A stretch of DNA of 64,000 nucleotides from Ptychodera flava. Lineage: Eukaryota > Hemichordata > Enteropneusta > Ptychoderidae. The stretch spans positions 38,694,776 through 38,758,775 of the forward strand of contig NC_091946.1 of the NCBI RefSeq assembly GCF_041260155.1, written 5' to 3'. The notes under the pieces are model-generated. The model made no database searches, had not been told where the DNA came from, and was given only the letters and a program-made list of their open reading frames with translations. Below are positions 10,987 through 21,800 of this stretch, one piece after another. The position numbers were made by a program, and so were the translations under genes. How positions within the stretch are numbered: the stretch's first letter is position 1; each line of letters starts with the position of its first letter.

Positions 10987-11352
10987 TCATCTCATATTTC
11001 TTTTGCTCAGGACTGGGTTGATAATAATCTGAGAATGAACTGGTCTTGACGTAGAGTTGCTTTGCACCGCTTCTGCTTCTTCCAGGATTTCTGCATCTGT
11101 ATCTCTTAATTCTGCCGCAGCATGTGCATCCTTTGCCTGATTTTCTCTTTCCCAGTCAGCCTGGAGTAATCTTTTTTCTGACCAGACGTTGCGATCATGT
11201 TCAAATTTTTCTAATGCCTTATCATGTCGGACTTTCTCTTCAATAAGAGCGTCACCATTCCCAGAAAGCTTTTGACCGATAATATTTCCTCCTGTGAATG
11301 CCGTTGCATTTAATACAGCACCGAGAACTGTCATTCCTATAGCTGAAGCCAT
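10987..11352 (-). CDS. Polinton-associated coiled-coil protein, 121 aa
   Basis: The frame looks whole. It starts MASAIGMTVLGAVLNATAFTG, a hydrophobic N-terminal helix, and continues with a charged helical region of about residues 35-90 (KVRHDKALEKFEHDRNVW, then EKRLLQADWERENQ) that should form a coiled coil. I recognise this layout, hydrophobic 'GA..NA.AFTG' head plus 'RHDKA.E' coiled coil, as a protein that recurs in invertebrate Polintons; its biochemical role is not known to me. It is divergent from the LamG-like gene, the two starts being about 50 bp apart, so both may share a promoter region. Confidence 0.65.
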   Translation of the reverse strand: MASAIGMTVLGAVLNATAFTGGNIIGQKLSGNGDALIEEKVRHDKALEKFEHDRNVWSEKRLLQADWERENQAKDAHAAAELRDTDAEILEEAEAVQSNSTSRPVHSQIIINPVLSKRNMR

Positions 11353-11405
11353 GGTTGTGTATATTACAAGGTATTATTTTAATTTTCACTGTATATAGCA
11401 TAATT

Positions 11406-12464
11406 ATGTCTGATCCAAGTGGCTTCGGTCTAGGTACAATTCGTATGCAAAATCTTGAGCTTGAAGATCTGAGTGATGTTAAAGTTAACAATAATACTAA
11501 GATGGCTGCTAATCATAATAAGGATTACGTCCTTCGTTATAAAGACCGCGAAAAATATTTCGTTTTAGCCAATGCCGCGGCGCCACCCCACGAACATGCT
11601 GTAGAATTTTCCGAACTTAAAGACATTGATGAAACTGTAATTGACGCCACAAAGGCTTCGAATGATCCTACTCCTTTTGCTCTGACATGGGATGGGGATA
11701 GTCAGAAATTCATGCCTTATAATGTGCCGCGTAACATCTTAGATATATTGGATAGTGAAATTGCAGGAGGTGTTGCTGAACCACCAGGAACTCCGAATGT
11801 GATTTATTTTGATAGCAATGTAAACAAATATAAATTGTTAGATTTTCGTAGTTGGCTTACTCCTACGAATCCATACATTGCACTTCTTGGTATACCGATT
11901 CACCTTAAAATTAGTCCTCTTAATACAATAATGAAGGCAGATAATACACTAAGAAGGTGGATAAACGAGGGGGAGAATTATTGCTCGTATACAGCTAGCG
12001 GAGTTCCAGTTAGATTATTTTGGGACACAACTTTAAAGAAACTGGGTCTTAAAAGTGTTGGTGATGAGGCAGCTGAATTAACTTTACAGACAGTAAATCA
12101 ACAGATGACTGATAATATGAAAATACTTCAACATGGTACAGTTCTCATTAGATGTGTAAAGTTAGCTACTGGAGATGAATTTGACGATTTGGTTGGATAT
12201 TATGCTATGAAAACAGATAACAGAACAACTTGTGATATTATCATAAGTATTGATAAAGATCGGGAGGGAAATGAGTATTGAATGTTTGTTGGTGGGAATA
12301 GAATAGAGAACGACTTAGGAACTACATTTGTACGTAGAGATAAAAGAGTGAACACTTTAGATATCAGTACCATTCATCTGAAACGTCTCATATTATTTGA
12401 AGTAATGGTCTTCCGTCACATTTTAAGTTCAGAGGAAATTACTAAAATTTTATCTATCAGGTGA
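11406..12464 (+). pseudogene. Polinton LamG/concanavalin-like protein (possible spike or attachment protein), broken
   Basis: The protein opens MSDPSGFGLGTIRMQNLELE at 11406 and has an N-terminal region like a tail or fibre protein (Asp-rich, KDREKYFVL, then ALTWDGDSQKFMPY). The C-terminal part ends RLILFEVMVFRHILSSEEIT. This is the usual closing strand of LamG/concanavalin-like domains ('...E..VF.R.LS..EI'). Such folds bind sugars, so a surface-attachment role for the virus-like stage is a fair inference. It is the last recognisable gene before the right end. The region is broken. Confidence 0.6.
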
Positions 12465-12872
12465 ACAAGTTCGCACCGATAGGAACTCCGAGTTCAGACC
12501 TCAGTCATGCAGTAGAAAAAATTCACATCAGCTGGACTCCGCGACCGGCCGGCCGGACTGACAACGGGGGTCCTTTATATAGGCTAGTTTGATGGTGATG
12601 ACTCACACGGAATTTCCCGTACATGTATAAACATGTTGTGTATTTAGGTCAGACAGAACAAGTTTCTACATGTCCCAGCTACTGTATTGCGCAAGTCCAG
12701 GACCTGACTCAGCAGGGAATTTCCCCGCTTAGTTCAGGACAATGCACTGCTGCGCGTGCGTGAGTTCGTATATAGGTCAGGGTTATACTTAGTTACATGG
12801 ATGGTTAATTTTTCCTTCGCTTCATGTAGATAAATGAATAAAATGGGGTGTAAAATTCTTACTTCATCCCAG
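12465..12872. other. Polinton right end / host intron boundary region
   Basis: No gene is seen. The part up to about 12760 is GC-richer than the host intron and contains the palindrome CCGGCCGGCCGG near 12545. It is the best place for the right terminal inverted repeat, but this cannot be proved without the left end. From about 12790 the sequence leads into the splice acceptor CCCAG at 12868-12872 of the SDR exon. Confidence 0.5.
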
Positions 12873-15800
12873 TTGCCCACGTTTACTTTACTACTGGGCG
12901 TACCTATGGACCTCAATCGTCAGATAATGGAGACAAACTTCTTCGGAGCTCTGAGGACGATTCAAAAGGTCATTCCTGATATGAAAAAGAGAAGATCTGG
13001 TAGGATTATAAATATCGGAAGTATAGGAAGCATAATTGGTAAGTAGAAAGACCACATAAGCAGTCATGCCATGACATTGTTGGGGTAGAGCAGCTGAAGA
13101 ACAAAACAACCAGTCAGGTCATTACAGTGATTTGGTTGGGCAGCAGAAATACCGCATAACCAGTCAGATCATTTCAGTGTTGGGTAGAGTAGGACAAATA
13201 CCACAGAACCAGTCAAGCCAGTACAGTGTTAGGGTAGAGCAGCAAAAATATGTCAGGTCATTACAGTGTTAGGGTAAAGCAGCAGAAATACCACATAACT
13301 TCTTCAAACGTTTTTTGGCAGGTATCGCAAGCTGGTAGATAAAAACAATATCTCTCTTCGACAAATGATCGCTGATGGCATCGGTAAAATTGGGCCTTAG
13401 TTAGTGACCACTACTATCTGAATAACAGATTGATATTTGGCGTGTGCCACATGTGGGGCAGGATGCTCTTACTATTTTCGAAACACCTGACATCACTTCT
13501 TTGTCTTTTGGCCAGAGATCCATATATCCTTCTTTGAAGAATTTGACTTTGTTTGTGTACCGGTTATTTACTGTCTGTTCTGTGCTGTTTTGTGTCTCGA
13601 ATTCTGTCATAGTGTTATCGGATTATGGATTGGTATGATTGCGATTATTTTCTTAGAGATTACAGTGTTGGGGTAGAGTAACCGTTAAGGTATCGCTGTA
13701 CTTTATTGCTGAACAGCACACTCAAGGAGTGTAGATAGGCAAAATTACAAAGTTCCAGGTCACATTGACAAAATTGCATGTGCTGCTGCAGGGGACAAAG
13801 TAAAGTATCAGAATTATATTCTACAAGAGGTAGTTTATCTTTCAGGTTAAAGATATTAATGAACTTCTCGTTTTATTCAAATCAGGTGGCGTTAGACAAT
13901 TCTGATACGCTGGCTGTATCCAAGACAGTTGGTCACGTGAAGTACCTAAAACTTTAATAACAATGTGTGGACATCAATACGTTATGACTAACACTGTTAA
14001 ACGTCATTTACGTTACTCGCGATTTGTATCACTTTCTAACATGTAGTAATATATTGTGTTGTATGATTTTGTATTGTACTGTACAGTAAATTATAATGCA
14101 TTGGACTATTTTGTATTGTTTATGTACGTATGTAGGGGTATACGTATTTAGGTATGTAGGCGTGCACGTTCATATGTATGTTATGCCCTTTCTTAGCAGA
14201 ATGCCTTTCTACATCAACACAATCAAAGAAATTGCCTCACACTTTACTTGTTACTTAAAGGGTGATGTGGCGCTCTGGAGAGTTTCTTTTCTCTTAATTT
14301 TTATTGCTCTTTAGCTGACTGCTGTTCTATTCCTATTTCAATCTTTCGTCATCACCTCGATAACGTTACTGCAGAACCTCCTAAACAGAATGTCGAACAG
14401 TATTCACGAGATTTTCACCAGTTTCCTTGCTTTGGAGTTTATTCATGGACCACTCCGTTACAATTTTCACTAAGATGGCGGTCAAGAGACAATGCAATAG
14501 GGAAGAATTGCTATATCCTTGTGGAACACCGTTCTACCAAGTCAACAATTCACTGCAGCCAGAACGTCTTTTAATCGACTGAGGCGATTTATTCACTCAT
14601 CGAAGAAGAATACGAGGGAAAAGATCTGGAAGAAGAAGTAACAAGATATCAGTGTCGTTGTTAACATTTTCCTGCCTCACCAAAATTACGTATTCAGAGA
14701 TTGTATATCCATTGCGGCAAATCCATCAAATCTGTTGCAAGTGAAGATAATTTCAAATTTTTCTTCCAAACGCCCAATGTCTTGCATACTACGGAATGCT
14801 CGTTCTATTGACAAGAAGCTTCCCGTGCTTGCAGATGTCATCCTCCAAAGCAACACTGATCTTTTTATGGTTACAGAAACTTGGTTTAGCGCGGTTGACG
14901 ACACTGTAATAGCTCGGTTTTCCTCAACAGTTGACGGATATAACATCTATTAAATACCAAGAGCTCGTCGTTAAGGATGTAGTACAGCGGTCATTGCGAA
15001 GTCGAACCTCAAAGTTATCCTGAATAAGGCCCCTTCTTTTAAAACATTCTAAGTGCTTGATGCAAATGCATGTCTACTGTCATTCATCTTGCTGTCATTT
15101 ATCGTCCTCCATGTTCTAGCTGCAAATCAACAATGTCAGATTTCCCAACAGAATGTTCATCGTTTATGGAAGATGCCATCCACGCTAAAGTTTATCTTAT
15201 CATAGCTGGGGATTTCAATACCCATATGGACAACTCTGTTTTTCAAGATTCATCGGTCTCCTTAATTCTTTCTGACTACAATAGTATGTCGATTTACCAA
15301 GACACAGAAGAGGCCATACCCTGGATCTTGCCATTACTAGACTCTCCCATACATAGATTTCTGGTGTATCTAATGACTGGCATTCACATTTCGATCAATC
15401 ATCTCTGCACTTTGACATAATGGCGAACAAACAACCAGCATCAACAGTCATCGACACTTATGGGACACTCAATACTGAATATTACCACTCTTCACGAAGA
15501 ACTAACAGTTTAATTTTCAAACTCTTCATTGAATGATTCAAGTGCTAGTTTTCTTGCATCAAATTACGATACTCTCCTTAGATCTTCATCGACAAACTCG
15601 CTGTCCGGGTTACTAAAATTCATTGTGATAAGCATCGAGCCCTGTGGTATGTACAGTTCAACTCATGGAAGAAAGAAAGCAACTCCGTCGGCTAGAAAAA
15701 CATTGGAAAATAACAGGACTCGTTATAGTATACGTCGGGAAATTTTCAAATCGGCTGCTTGTGGTTTTGTAAAAGATGCTGAAATTGGTGCACGCTGCAT

Positions 15801-18800
15801 ACAATCGTAATCGAATTAAAAGTGCCGATTAACGTCCCTTTTTTAACACCATCGATGGCATCATCGGAAGTAAGAACGCCACGACAGGAATTTTCCCGGA
15901 CTCTGACCTTTCCAGTTTAAGCAAATGCTTTTGCTAACTTTTTCAAATCCAAAATTGAAAAACTACGTTCACATTTACCAGTAATTACATCATTCGATTG
16001 CCAAAGTGTAAATCATTCATTGTCATCTTTCTCATCTGTTACAATAGAGTTTGTGTCAAAGCTCATTAACTCCTTGCCACCAAAGTCTTCTATGATGGAT
16101 CCAAGTTCAACCACATTTCTAAAGCGTTGTTGTGACCAGGTGGCACCACCTGTCAAATTTTAAACAAGGCTTTGCTTTCTGGTGAATTCCTGAGACCTGT
16201 AAATGTACTATTGTTTGCCCTTTACTCAAAAACCCAAATCTGGACCCAAATATTCTCTGTAATTATCGCCCAGTATCAAATTTAACTTTTCTGTAAAAAC
16301 TTATCGAGCGCGTAGTTGCCAGTCGATTGAACGCATACCCACATAACCACAATTTGTTCGCTAAGTGTCAGGTTACTAAGTGGCAGGTTACAGCATACAA
16401 ATTGCTCTCATTAAAGTGAAGAATGACGTGCTGCACGCTTTAGACAAACGTAAAGATGTAATTTCGATTTTACTCGACCTTTCTTCTGCCTTCGAAATGA
16501 TAGACCATAACATTCTGTTACGCAGACTGTGTTATCGGTTTTGCATCACAGGTGTTGTTTTGTACTGGTTCAATTCTTACGTTAGGGGGCGTACACAGTC
16601 TGTTGGGATATCATAAACTGATGAGGATATCATAAACATCATGGTTTTGATTACATGATATGCTGACGACACCCAATCATATATCACATGCGATGTTGAC
16701 CAGGTTCCCATTGCCACGATTATGTTGAATCGTGTTTGGGTGAGATTAGGGGATGGATGAGGGCTATATGCTGGCATTCAATGATGGTAAGACAGAGGTT
16801 GTACATTTCTCCTCTTAATTTTAGATTGAGGGTCTCGTCACAATGGACTAGGCCTGCACTATGTCAGACCATGTTACAAATATTTGTAATCAGCATCACA
16901 TGCAATTCGAAGGACAGGAAAAATTCGCGATCTTCTTGACCAACATACAACAGAGAAACTTGTCAAAGCCTTCATTACATCACGTTTAAATTACTGCAAG
17001 AGTCTTTTTTTTGGTCTTCTGAGCTTTGAAATACGTAAAACCCAGGCTATTGTTCGCAGAAAGAAAAAGGGGACCACATAACACCAGTACTAAAAAATTT
17101 ACATTTGCTTCCAGTCCAGAAACGAATTGATTTTAAAATGTTTGCTTCACATACAAAATTATTATAGGACAAGTCCCAGACTATGTAGCAGAAATGCTTA
17201 CAGTACGTCATACTGGTCAAAACCTTAGGCCTAGGTCCAGTGGTGCGTCCACTCATCATCAGCAGCCAGTTTGCGACTGCTTTTTATGGCAACAGGGCCT
17301 TTTCTCTATGTGCCCCTTTTGTGGAGAGCTTTACCGTTTGAGATAAGGCTAGGTAATTCTTTAACAAAATTAAGAAGTAAGTTAAAAGCGTACCTTTTAG
17401 ATCATTTTATTCCTAAACTAGTTTGTTTTTTATGTTTTTATCTCGCAATTATTATTAATTATTTTACCTCATGTGTTTTGTAGGGTTTTATCTCGCAATT
17501 TTGTTTATCTCTTTCATTTTTTAGTGTTGTATAGCGCATTTGGATTTGCTAATGTAATGCGCTCTATAAGAGATAAATATTATTATTATTATTATTACTA
17601 TTGTTGTTATTGTACTTGGGCCTCAGCCAAGTACATTGTTTTTCATTCCGTGGGAAAAAACTCTGTAAGGTATAACCATTTCTGGCTGAGACCAGGGAGG
17701 GCAAAATGTCTTGGCTTCATCTTTCTTGGCATAATAAATGGCGTAATGATGTTAACTGAATGGAAGTGCTGCTCTCAGCCAGTCTTGAATAAGTGAGATG
17801 TGAATATTAATGCTTCTCTATCTGAGTTTTTGCCACAAAATCTTCTGAATATAATCAAAATGTGCATCGAAATGCAACAATTAATGCACCCTCCGTTTCC
17901 TAGGCGATGGCACGACCCTTGCTACACCCACTGGACGAGCCAAAGTGGGAGGGGTAATTTCAGTTTGGTCGAACAAGAGGGCTCGAGACCAGAATTTAAC
18001 ATTTAAACTTGAAACATGTTTAATCACTGACAAGATGTGGACTAGTGTTAATCAAAGTAAAATTGTGAATAGGAAAGGTTTTATATCCCGGACACAATGA
18101 AAAACATTACGACTGGAAACTGTACCTCCAGTTGAGAATAGTAATGCCCACAGCGATGGAGAACACTTATCCTTGAGCTGAGAAAACCAGACCATCATTT
18201 CGAAATAGAGCTGCAGATTCGAGAAGCTCGTTCAAAATAGCTAGGTACACCCCATAAAGGGGTGGTTTCGAGTTTTGAGGGCAAATTTCGCCTCCTTCAT
18301 ATAGAAATCGTACGTTTGTTTTTCCAGGAGAACACACCATTTGACACAAAATTTGCATGTAAAGGGGTCGCCAGTAAGCACGTGGGCAAATCTGGCATAA
18401 GAAACAATATAAAATGTTGGGTAAAGCCAGTCCAAAATAAACTGATTTGAACTTTTGTGTTTTGTAATTTATACCACTGCAGTAACATTACCTTTTTTTG
18501 ACAACATCACACAATATAATACGTTTTGAAACTGAATACTCCGACGTATTCTGTGTCTCCTTTGCTAAAAAATACGGTATGCCGATTACCATGTAAGGAG
18601 ATGATGACGTCAAGACAGATTTGTAGTGCGTTTGGTCCTGGATGGTGCACGAAGTTTTGTCAAGGTAGCTTGTGTATTTATTTCCTAAATGGGAGAGATT
18701 AGGGTCGATCTAAATGAAGGCCGAAGAATGTTATGATACTCTAAGCGAGCTGAACTCTAACGCGAATGGTTGGATAATTTGGAGGATGTCTAGAATGATC

Positions 18801-21800
18801 TCGTCTCATTAAGATTATTTGGCGGTCAGTATTGAATTTCAACTGCGTCACAAGTTTGCGAAATGATCAGTATTCCGTCGAACGGTCAACGAACGATATT
18901 TTAGAAATCTGGAGACATGGCACATCGCATTTTTATTTTAGTATTTTATGCTTTACAAAAGATTTAAGAAGCAATGATTTTGTCGAAAATTCTGAAAAAA
19001 ATACAGGAAGATTTGATCGCGAACACATTTTCACTTGGGGTCAACTAGCCCTGCGTACGATGCTGAGTGTTCCGCTACAGCTAATCGCCCCGCTCACCAC
19101 AGCCCTGCAAAGACCCGTACGTAGGGTCGGTGACTTCAAATCCATTTTGGGACTTGACGTAAAAAGCCAAATTACTGCCGAAATTCAGCGTTCTTGGGCC
19201 CAAGTCGTATCCCAGCCTACCTCAGCTACTCGATCGCTTCCAAAATGACAGTCTTTTATTCACTTCACGTAAATAACCGTCTATGTCTCGCTAGCCCTGC
19301 GTACGATGCTGTGTGTTAGCTGTAGCACATAGCATCGTACGCAGGGCTAGGGGTCAACATGGGGTCGCAGCCATGTTGCCTCAAAACTTATTTCTGTCTG
19401 CACTCAAAACTCAAAAATGTCGGATATGAACCTGAAAAATCGATGCAATTTTGTCAAACTTCGGCGAAATATTAGCCTATAGACAAAATTTCATCTAGGT
19501 AAGGTAAATTTACTGAAATTTGATCGACAAATAATCCTGAGCTTGAACGTGACAGCTCGCCTTCTCCGGGAAGTAAAGTATCCTGCTGCCATACACAGTT
19601 GCTCATATGGCCAGGTTTATGAGATTGTTTTCAAGCGACGGCGGCAGACCGTACGGGGCTCTGGATATGAACCTACCGCCAGTGTAGCTGTAATAACTGT
19701 TGCGTTGTTTTTAGTGCCCACGGACGAAGTCCTGGGGGAGTTATAGGTTTGGTCATGTCAGTCCGTCCGTCAGTCCGTCCGTTCACGCAGATACCCCAGA
19801 CATGCCCTGGTCAATTTCTTTCAAACTTTGCACAAGAATAGTACCCAACCCCATACAGATGCACGTCGATTTGTTTCACAATGCGATTGAATTTGGCCGT
19901 GTTAGAGGACTTTTTAGTTAACACCTCCATAGACTCCCATGTATAAAGCAGTTCTCCATAGAATCCCATGTATAAGGCAAGAAAAATAAAAATTTGGTTT
20001 CTCATCGTATTCATATTGCCTAAAGGATGCAGTGACACAGTTTTTTGTCCCCACGGATAAAGTCCAGGGGGCTTATAGATTGGGTCATATCCGTCCGTGA
20101 GTCCATCAGTGAGTCCATCAGTTCACGCAGATATCTCAGACATTTTGACAAAATATCATGTGACCTTGGTGACCTTTGACCTGAAATATACATTATTGTC
20201 CATAACTCAGTAACCACAAGTGCTAAACCTTTCATATTTGGTATGATGGGACACCTTATGACGCCACATATTGTACCTCATTAATTATGCGCATATCTAA
20301 TTTTGAGCGAGCCAATAGAGCTAGAGGTCTGATTTTTGGTATATAGGAATAACTTAGCAATACAATTATTTTGACAAAATGTCACGTGACCTCAATGACC
20401 TTTGACCTCAAATATATATATATTTGTCCACAACTCAGTAACCACAAGTGCTACACCCTTCATATTTGGTATGATGGGACACCTTATGACACCACATATT
20501 GTACCTCATTAATTATGTGCATATCTAATTCTGAGCAAGCCAATAGAGCTTGATGTCCGATTTTTGGTATATAGGGATAACAATAGGGTAGAAATCTAAA
20601 TATGCCCATCTAAATATTAGACATCTACCATCGAGAACAAAATAAATTTGCTGTAATTTGAATATTTAAGGAGTTTAAGCAATTTCCACTATAAATAAAG
20701 AACCCCTGCCTCAAACTCCACAAAAGTTGCTAGACATATTTTGCCGTTGTCATGCCATTGCTTCGTTTAATAACCAGTTAATCAAATGCCTAATTGACAG
20801 GAGGAAATTCAAGACCATATTTGAATAGTAGTATATATTGTCCTCAAAATTACTCTATCACGGCCCAAGTACTCATTGCCTTCAGCAATACTGCCTTGTT
20901 ATTATTATTATTATTATTTGTATCTTACGCAGGCGCATATCATGTAAGCATATCACGTCAGCATTGTCGCAGAGATGTATGTACATGATGGAGTATGAGG
21001 TTTAGTCAAATCCGCGTAATTATATCCATTTACAATGATTTTAAATACTTGTTTTTGCTTTCCATAAAAAGGTTTGTCATTTATTGACGGTTACTGTGCA
21101 TCAAAGTTTGCTCTGGAAGGTTTATCGGAATCACTGGTGGCAGTTCTTAAGGCATTTGACGTACAGTGAGTGTCAGTTTACATTCTATTTTAAATAATTC
21201 TGCCACATGTTATAAAAAAATACCGAATTGCGGGTGAATTTAATTCTACTACACGTTTCATATCATTTTCTGTCTGGGTTGATCGCCCATAATTACGCAC
21301 ATTGAAAATCGCTTGACAATAAAAATTGGGCTTTATTTACAATTGTAAAAATACTAGACAGTTAATTTCGTAAATTAACCTCAGCACACAGAATTTCATA
21401 GGAATAATGAGTAAACAGTGCCTTTGAATAATATTTTTTAAACATTATGCCGAACACTTTCTAGCATGTACAATTACACGTTGTTAATACTGATCAAAAC
21501 AACAGACATATTGTTTTTAAATTCTTACAAACGCTTCGTAAACCATAAGCAGATTATAGGGTATCCTTAGACAACCCTTTCCAAATTATTTTCACGAATC
21601 GAGTTTTCTTCGACCATGGGTAATGCACTGCACACTTGGTAAAGCTAGGACGCATTTTCCGTTCCCAAGACCATTCGCAAATGTGATTGATACCACCTTG
21701 TAACATTGAACGGCCGCTTACACTGTGAATGATGTTGAACAATTTCAGATCGTCAGCATCACCCAATTAAACAACTTGAAATGCCAAAATGTAATTCAAA

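Larger units (their letters stand above)
1..12800. mobile_element. Polinton/Maverick element (fossil), left end outside window
   Basis: A large self-synthesising DNA transposon of the Polinton/Maverick family. Hallmark parts seen in order: family-B DNA polymerase (minus), an unrecognised protein (minus), a kinase/exonuclease-type gene (plus), retroviral-type integrase with chromodomain (minus), packaging ATPase (minus), a Polinton-associated protein (minus), several small plus-strand genes, a coiled-coil protein (minus) and a LamG-like protein (plus). The polymerase side runs off the left edge, so the left terminal inverted repeat is not visible. The right edge is placed only roughly, between the last element gene (about 12465) and the first host exon (12873). 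Several parts still look whole, while polymerase, integrase and kinase regions are broken; I estimate about ten breaks overall. The long surviving frames suggest a fairly recent fossil, but without a second copy no date can be given. An adenovirus-type maturation protease was not recognised. Confidence 0.93.

Noticed and set aside
12465-12872. Exact right terminus of the Polinton
   Set aside because: Without the left inverted repeat in the window any exact coordinate would be a guess.
18832-19248. 138-codon plus-strand frame
   Set aside because: Its second half lies in the hAT-like MITE and there is no domain or splice support.
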